Source: Acidobacteriota bacterium
GTDB taxonomy: Bacteria; Acidobacteriota; Thermoanaerobaculia; Gp7-AA8
NCBI GenBank assembly: GCA_021325515.1
Contig: JAJPHC010000054.1
Coordinates: forward strand, 83,874-147,873
Direction of reading: 5' to 3'
DNA length: 64,000 nucleotides
The position numbers and the translations under genes are program-made. Each line of letters starts with the position of its first letter. The stretch's first letter is position 1. The notes beneath the pieces were generated by a model. That model was not told the DNA's origin. It did not search any database and saw only the letters and a program-made list of their open reading frames with translations. Below, piece by piece: positions 60,144 through 64,000 of the stretch.

Positions 60144-61424
60144 CTACTTCAGCAAATCGAGCGCAGACGCCACCATCAATCGCACTCCGGTCCGGATCGT
60201 GGCATCGGGAACGGGCGCGAACTTCGACGAGTGCAGCGACGGCAGCGGCTCGCCCGACGCAACGCGCGCCGGCTCGACGGCGCCGAGGTTGAACATGAGG
60301 GCGGGGATCTTGTGATCGAGCGAGTAGAGGCTGAAATCCTCGCTCACCATCAGCGGATCGATCTTGACGACGTTCGCCGCCCCGAGCTCCTTCGATGCCG
60401 CGCGGACGAGACGCTCGGTCAGCGCCGGATCGTTGTACGTCGAGCCGATCGACTCCCCTTCCAGAAACTCCACCACCGGCATCCGATCCTCGGCGAGACC
60501 GTTGAGAACGCCGACACCTTTCGCAACGCGCACGATGCCTTCGCGCACGCGCTTGCGCACCTCCGGCTTGTACGTGCGGACCGTCATCAGCAACTGCACT
60601 TCGTCGGGGATGATGTTGCGCTTCGTCCCGCCGTGGATCGAGCCGACGGTGACGACGACGGGATCGAGCGGCGAGTTCTCGCGGCTAACCAGCGTCTGCA
60701 CCTGCATCACGAACTCCGACGCCATCACGATCGGATCCTTCGTCTTCTCCGGTGCGGCACCGTGCCCGCTGAGACCGCGGATTGTCACGTTGACGGAATC
60801 GGCGGCCGCCATCATGTAGCCGGGCACATAACCGACCGTGCCGGCGGCGAGCCCGGCGTGATCATGCAGGGCGATCGCGTAGTCCGGCTTCGGAAAGCGC
60901 TCGTAGAGGCCATCGCGCAGCATCGCGCCGGCGCCCTTCACGACTTCCTCCGCCGGCTGCCCGACCAGCACGAGCGTTCCATGCCACTTGTCCTTCATGG
61001 ACGCGAGCAGCTTCGCGGTGCCGAGCAGCGCCGTCATGTGCACATCGTGACCGCAGGCGTGCATCACACCTTTGTTGAGGCTCGCGTACGGAAGTCCGGT
61101 CTGCTCTTCGATGGGCAGCGCATCCATGTCGCTGCGGATGAGGACCGTGGGACCCTTGCCGTTCTTCATCACGGCCACGACGCCGTAGCAGACAGCCTGC
61201 GTGTCGGTGTACTTCCCGACGCGTTCCGACACCTCGTAGCCCATCTCCTTCAAACGAGTCGCGACGAGAGACGAAGACTTCGCCTCCTGCGTCGAGAGCT
61301 CCGGCGAGCTGTGGAGCGTCTTGTACGTTTCGATGAGCTGCGGCAGCTCGCTGTTCACACGATCGGTGAGCGTCTGTGCTGCGAGAGGAAGAGCGAGCAG
61401 GGAAAGGACGAGCAGTTTGCGCAT
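60144..61424 (-). CDS. M20 family amidohydrolase, exported
   Basis: 426 residues with a signal peptide (MRKLLVLSLLALPLAAQ). M20D (IAA-amino-acid/hippurate hydrolase-like) motifs: LIRSDMDALPIEEQTGLPYAS, MHACGHDVHMTALLGTAKLLAS, GQPAEEVVKGAGAMLRDGLYE and MSVGSIHGGTKRNIIPDEV, plus DPLMVSEDFSLYSLD. The catalytic Cys, His and Glu-Glu are present. It probably cleaves N-acyl amino acids in the periplasm. The start follows heptad repeats in the leader. Confidence 0.92.
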   Translation of the reverse strand: MRKLLVLSLLALPLAAQTLTDRVNSELPQLIETYKTLHSSPELSTQEAKSSSLVATRLKEMGYEVSERVGKYTDTQAVCYGVVAVMKNGKGPTVLIRSDMDALPIEEQTGLPYASLNKGVMHACGHDVHMTALLGTAKLLASMKDKWHGTLVLVGQPAEEVVKGAGAMLRDGLYERFPKPDYAIALHDHAGLAAGTVGYVPGYMMAAADSVNVTIRGLSGHGAAPEKTKDPIVMASEFVMQVQTLVSRENSPLDPVVVTVGSIHGGTKRNIIPDEVQLLMTVRTYKPEVRKRVREGIVRVAKGVGVLNGLAEDRMPVVEFLEGESIGSTYNDPALTERLVRAASKELGAANVVKIDPLMVSEDFSLYSLDHKIPALMFNLGAVEPARVASGEPLPSLHSSKFAPVPDATIRTGVRLMVASALDLLK

Positions 61425-61432
61425 GGCGTATT

Positions 61433-61571
61433 GTGACCAGTGAACAGTGAAGAGTGAAGAGTGACGAGTGAAGAGTGAAGAGCACTGCTCAGGACTCATC
61501 ACTCGTCACTCATCACTCATCACTCGTCACTCTTCACTCGTCACTAGTCTCATCACTCGTCACTCGCTCAT
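61433..61571. repeat. Opposed heptad repeats (GTGAAGA/TCATCAC types)
   Basis: From about 61447, five or more 7-bp units GTGAAGA/GTGACGA run rightwards; from 61496, about ten complementary units TCATCAC/TCGTCAC follow. The two runs can pair into a long, imperfect hairpin. The right end reaches the stop codon of the large GGDEF gene. Confidence 0.9.
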
Positions 61572-63844
61572 AACGCCATCTGGCCGTCGGCGAGGACTTC
61601 GGAGGCCATGGCGACCTGATTCTTGCCGTGCTTCTTCGCCCAGTAGAGGGCGGCGTCGGCGCGGGCGATCAGATCGGCCGAGTTCACGCCGTCGCGGGGG
61701 AAGACGGCGACACCGACGCTGATCGTGATGCGCAGAGTGCGATTGATGGCAGGCTGCGGGAACTCGCGTTTCTCGACGAGCTCGCGCAGCCGGTTCACCG
61801 CTTCGCGGGCCGCCACGCTCGTCGCCTCGGGGAAGATGATGGCGAACTCCTCTCCGCCATACCGCGAGACGATGTCGCTGTCGCGCGCATTCGTCATCAG
61901 CTCTTCCACGAGTCCCTTCAGGATGTCGTCGCCCACCGGGTGGCCGAACGAGTCGTTGATCCGTTTGAAGTTGTCGATGTCGATCATGGCCAGAGCGAAT
62001 TCGTGGCCGTTGCGCGCGTGCCGGTGAATCTCTTTCCCCAGCATGTCCTGGAAGTAGCGGTGATTGAACGCGGCGGTGAGAACGTCGAGCGTCGTCAACC
62101 GCTTGATCTGGCCGTACTGATGCGCCGACTGCACGGAGTTCACCGCGAGATTTGCGAAGACTTCCAGCGTCTGGACCTGATCGGTCGACGGAACCTTCCC
62201 GTCGTGCGGAGATCGCACCGACAGATAGCCGATCTGCTTCTCGTTCGCTGCGAGCGGGACCATCAGCATGTCGTTCTCGTGCCACTCGTCGGGCATGAGA
62301 ATGCCTGTCTCTTCCGGCACGACGACGAAGTCGTGATCGCTCGGCCGCAGCGACGTATGCGGAACGAAGTAGGAGTTGAGCAGCCGGAACTCGGGATTGA
62401 AGAACGCCTCGACCGCTTTCGCCGAGACCTTGCGCGTCTTCACCTCTTCCCACACCTCGTCGAGACCGACGTGCGCGCGGCGGACATATTCGTCCCGCTT
62501 CTCGTCATACAGCGCGAAGACGACGACTTCGAATCCCAGCGACGAGCGGATCGCTTCCGCGATGCGCGTCAGCGCCTCGTCGATCTCGAACGATCCGATC
62601 AACTCGTTCGACAACTTGTTGATCATCGACATTGTCGAGGCCTGCTTCTCGAGCAGCTCCGTCTTCTCGCGCATCTCGCGCCGCAGCAACTGATCCTGCA
62701 GCGACAGCGCCGTCTGATTCACGAGCAGCGTCAGCAGGTTGAGGCTCCCCGTCTTGAGGATCGAGAGATCCTCCGTCTCGAAGATGAGAATGCCGTAGAT
62801 GACTTCCTGCGTCTGAATGCCGATCAGCACCTGAATCGCGTGCGCGCTCGACAGCGGGAAGCGCCGCATGTCGGCGTGGAAGACGAATGCACGGCTCGGC
62901 GCGGACTGCGAGAAACCGGCGGAGTCGACCCACTTCAGAATGTCCTGATCGGTCGGCAGACAGTCGCCGAAGCGATACACGGTGCCCGGAATGTCCGGGT
63001 TCGTCTCCCACGTGACGACCGCGCACGCCTGCAGCTTCGCGAGCCGCGTCAGAAGAGTCATCAACCTGCGCAGCGTTTCCTGATCGCCTTCGGCCGAGAG
63101 GATCTGCGTCGACGACTCGGTGAGGATCGAGAGCTCGCGGTTCTGGCGAACGAGGTCCGCATTCTGCTGCTGGCTGCGATTCTCGCCCCGCACTGCGAAT
63201 GCAATGAGAAACAACGGAATCGTGCCGAGGGCGAAGCCTGCGATGCCCCACTGCTCAAAGAGCAGCACCTCGATTCCGACGAGAGGACTGCCGAGGATGA
63301 GCGTGCGGCCCTGAGCCATCACCACGCGGCGGAAATCGAGCGGGCCGGAGTCGCCTTCGAACCAGCGCTTGAGCGAAACGAAGAGCAGTTGGAAAACGAG
63401 ATATCCGACGAGCAGCAATACGTAGCCGGATACCTTGGAGATCACCGGCGCGCCGAATGCGACCGCGCGGGTGTAGAGCAGCGCCACCATCGAGTACGCA
63501 AGCGCGAGTTGCGCGCCCGCAGCGAACGGCTCGAGCTGGAATGACCGATTCTTCGCGCCGCTGTAGACCGCGTAGAACCAGGTGCCGAGTGCGGCCGCGA
63601 TCATGCCGGCGGCTGCGCTGTGAAAGATGATGATCGCGCCGAACACGACCGGCGCTTCGAAGCCGACCGAAGCATCCGCGGCTTCGATCCGGAAGAACGA
63701 CGCGGCCATCACGATGAATGCGAAGAAGAGCGCCTGTCCGGCGAACGACGCGCTGTGCGTCGAGAATGCCCACACGACCGCCGCCGCGGTCAGGAAGACG
63801 ACCGCAGTCTGCCAACTGCGATAGAGAGCGGCGGAGCGAGACAT
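61568..63844 (-). CDS. Membrane-bound GAF-GAF-GGDEF diguanylate cyclase
   Basis: 758 residues. About seven membrane helices (residues 10-225) form a MASE-like sensor; a coiled stretch (about 228-250), GAF-like domain 1 (about 255-390), a coiled coil (LLRREMREKTELLEKQASTM, about 395-415), GAF domain 2 (about 425-580) and a GGDEF domain (about 590-745) follow. The active site is RYGGEEF with DIDNFKRINDSFGHPVGDDILK, so it is likely active. Together with the smaller cyclase at 14178 it gives the region two c-di-GMP synthesis genes. Confidence 0.93.
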   Translation of the reverse strand: MSRSAALYRSWQTAVVFLTAAAVVWAFSTHSASFAGQALFFAFIVMAASFFRIEAADASVGFEAPVVFGAIIIFHSAAAGMIAAALGTWFYAVYSGAKNRSFQLEPFAAGAQLALAYSMVALLYTRAVAFGAPVISKVSGYVLLLVGYLVFQLLFVSLKRWFEGDSGPLDFRRVVMAQGRTLILGSPLVGIEVLLFEQWGIAGFALGTIPLFLIAFAVRGENRSQQQNADLVRQNRELSILTESSTQILSAEGDQETLRRLMTLLTRLAKLQACAVVTWETNPDIPGTVYRFGDCLPTDQDILKWVDSAGFSQSAPSRAFVFHADMRRFPLSSAHAIQVLIGIQTQEVIYGILIFETEDLSILKTGSLNLLTLLVNQTALSLQDQLLRREMREKTELLEKQASTMSMINKLSNELIGSFEIDEALTRIAEAIRSSLGFEVVVFALYDEKRDEYVRRAHVGLDEVWEEVKTRKVSAKAVEAFFNPEFRLLNSYFVPHTSLRPSDHDFVVVPEETGILMPDEWHENDMLMVPLAANEKQIGYLSVRSPHDGKVPSTDQVQTLEVFANLAVNSVQSAHQYGQIKRLTTLDVLTAAFNHRYFQDMLGKEIHRHARNGHEFALAMIDIDNFKRINDSFGHPVGDDILKGLVEELMTNARDSDIVSRYGGEEFAIIFPEATSVAAREAVNRLRELVEKREFPQPAINRTLRITISVGVAVFPRDGVNSADLIARADAALYWAKKHGKNQVAMASEVLADGQMAL

Positions 63845-63905
63845 CGTCGTTTCTTCTTTTTGAAGCCCAGGAAGCTCCTTAGTTTACAACTACAATCACG
63901 CCCGC

Positions 63906-64000
63906 ATGTGGAACGCCGTCATCGGGCTCGAAGTCCACGCGAGACTTCAGACCCGCACGAAAATCTTCTGCGGCTGCGCCGTATCCTTCGGCGCGCCTCC
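63906..64000 (+). CDS. gatB: Aspartyl/glutamyl-tRNA amidotransferase subunit B, first codons
   Basis: The window ends 31 codons into this gene. The start [24 protein letters not shown] is the characteristic GatB N-terminus (GLEVHxQL...TxxKxFCxC), with the cysteines of its zinc site beginning. GatB helps convert Glu-tRNA(Gln) or Asp-tRNA(Asn) to the amidated forms. Divergent from the large GGDEF gene with 61 bp between the starts. Confidence 0.9.
   Translation, partial: MWNAVIGLEVHARLQTRTKIFCGCAVSFGAP

Noticed and set aside
61433..61571. CRISPR array
   Set aside because: Units are 7 bp with no spacers, and no cas gene is present.
61628..63544. Long plus-strand open frame opposite the GGDEF gene
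   Set aside because: No motif, biased composition, and the opposite strand encodes intact GAF and GGDEF domains.
63857..63900. Sigma-70 promoter for gatB (TTGAAG ... TACAAT)
   Set aside because: Spacing between the two boxes is about 25 bp, too long for a standard promoter.

Overview
The window is high-GC, densely coded DNA from a Gram-negative (diderm) bacterium. Outer-membrane functions occur throughout: a TonB-dependent receptor and a TonB protein, KdsC and an LpxL-type acyltransferase for lipid A/Kdo, apolipoprotein N-acyltransferase, an outer-membrane barrel, and many signal-peptide proteins. GSII-type glutamine synthetase, LigD, a Ser/Thr kinase with a zinc ribbon, DUF1570/TPR peptidases and many palindromic intergenic repeats suggest Acidobacteriota or a relative. 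That placement is inference; no rRNA or tRNA gene is visible. The only selenium-, phage- or transposase-like evidence is absence: I see no integrase, transposase, CRISPR array or origin.

Layout. 1-3023: ECF sigma factor, start of a probable anti-sigma factor, and an STN-domain TonB-dependent receptor (FecA-like signalling module). 3404-9121: a seven-gene, overlapping plus-strand operon (class III aminotransferase, alpha/beta hydrolase, acyl carrier protein, beta-ketoacyl-ACP synthase, two coupled SMR/EamA-type membrane proteins, DegT-type aminotransferase). It meets, tail to tail with a 6-bp overlap, a minus-strand operon at 9116-11727 (VirJ/AcvB-type serine hydrolase, GNAT/BioF2-type acyltransferase, arginase-fold protein). 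I cannot match this ten-gene island to a known pathway. It looks like a route that makes an amino-containing acyl product, exports or flips it, and modifies it at the envelope; it is the best candidate for an undescribed system here.

12003-19926: glutamine synthetase, ceramidase-like membrane protein, GAF-GGDEF cyclase, hotdog and SDR proteins, a LIG-POL form of LigD, small unknowns. 19985-26141: membrane glycosyltransferase-like protein, TonB, an EXORDIUM-like secreted protein followed by a clear terminator, DUF1028, SGNH lipoprotein and S33 peptidase. 26514-38304: exported rubrerythrin, PepQ, Fe-S uracil-DNA glycosylase, zinc phospholipase C-like protein, PurH, KdsC, LpxL, FAD oxidoreductase, ComF, barrel protein, CBS protein, M19 dipeptidase, DsbA-like protein.

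38369-48861 (minus): DUF4410 protein, Nudix hydrolase, glycosyltransferase, prfB with an intact programmed +1 frameshift site, Lnt, a zinc-ribbon protein with a 50-residue membrane partner, and the E1 alpha/E1 beta/E2 genes of a 2-oxoacid dehydrogenase. 48947-64000: DUF1570 protease with TPRs, kinase plus FHA/winged-helix regulator, a four-gene ABC exporter operon, MFS exporter-RuvC-TrmB operon, membrane HExxH protein, M20 amidohydrolase, a large membrane GAF-GAF-GGDEF protein and the first codons of gatB.

Repeats are a theme: at least six kinds of palindromic or heptad repeats lie between genes, one palindromic element lies in frame inside the E2 linker, and a 74-bp duplication separates lnt from prfB.
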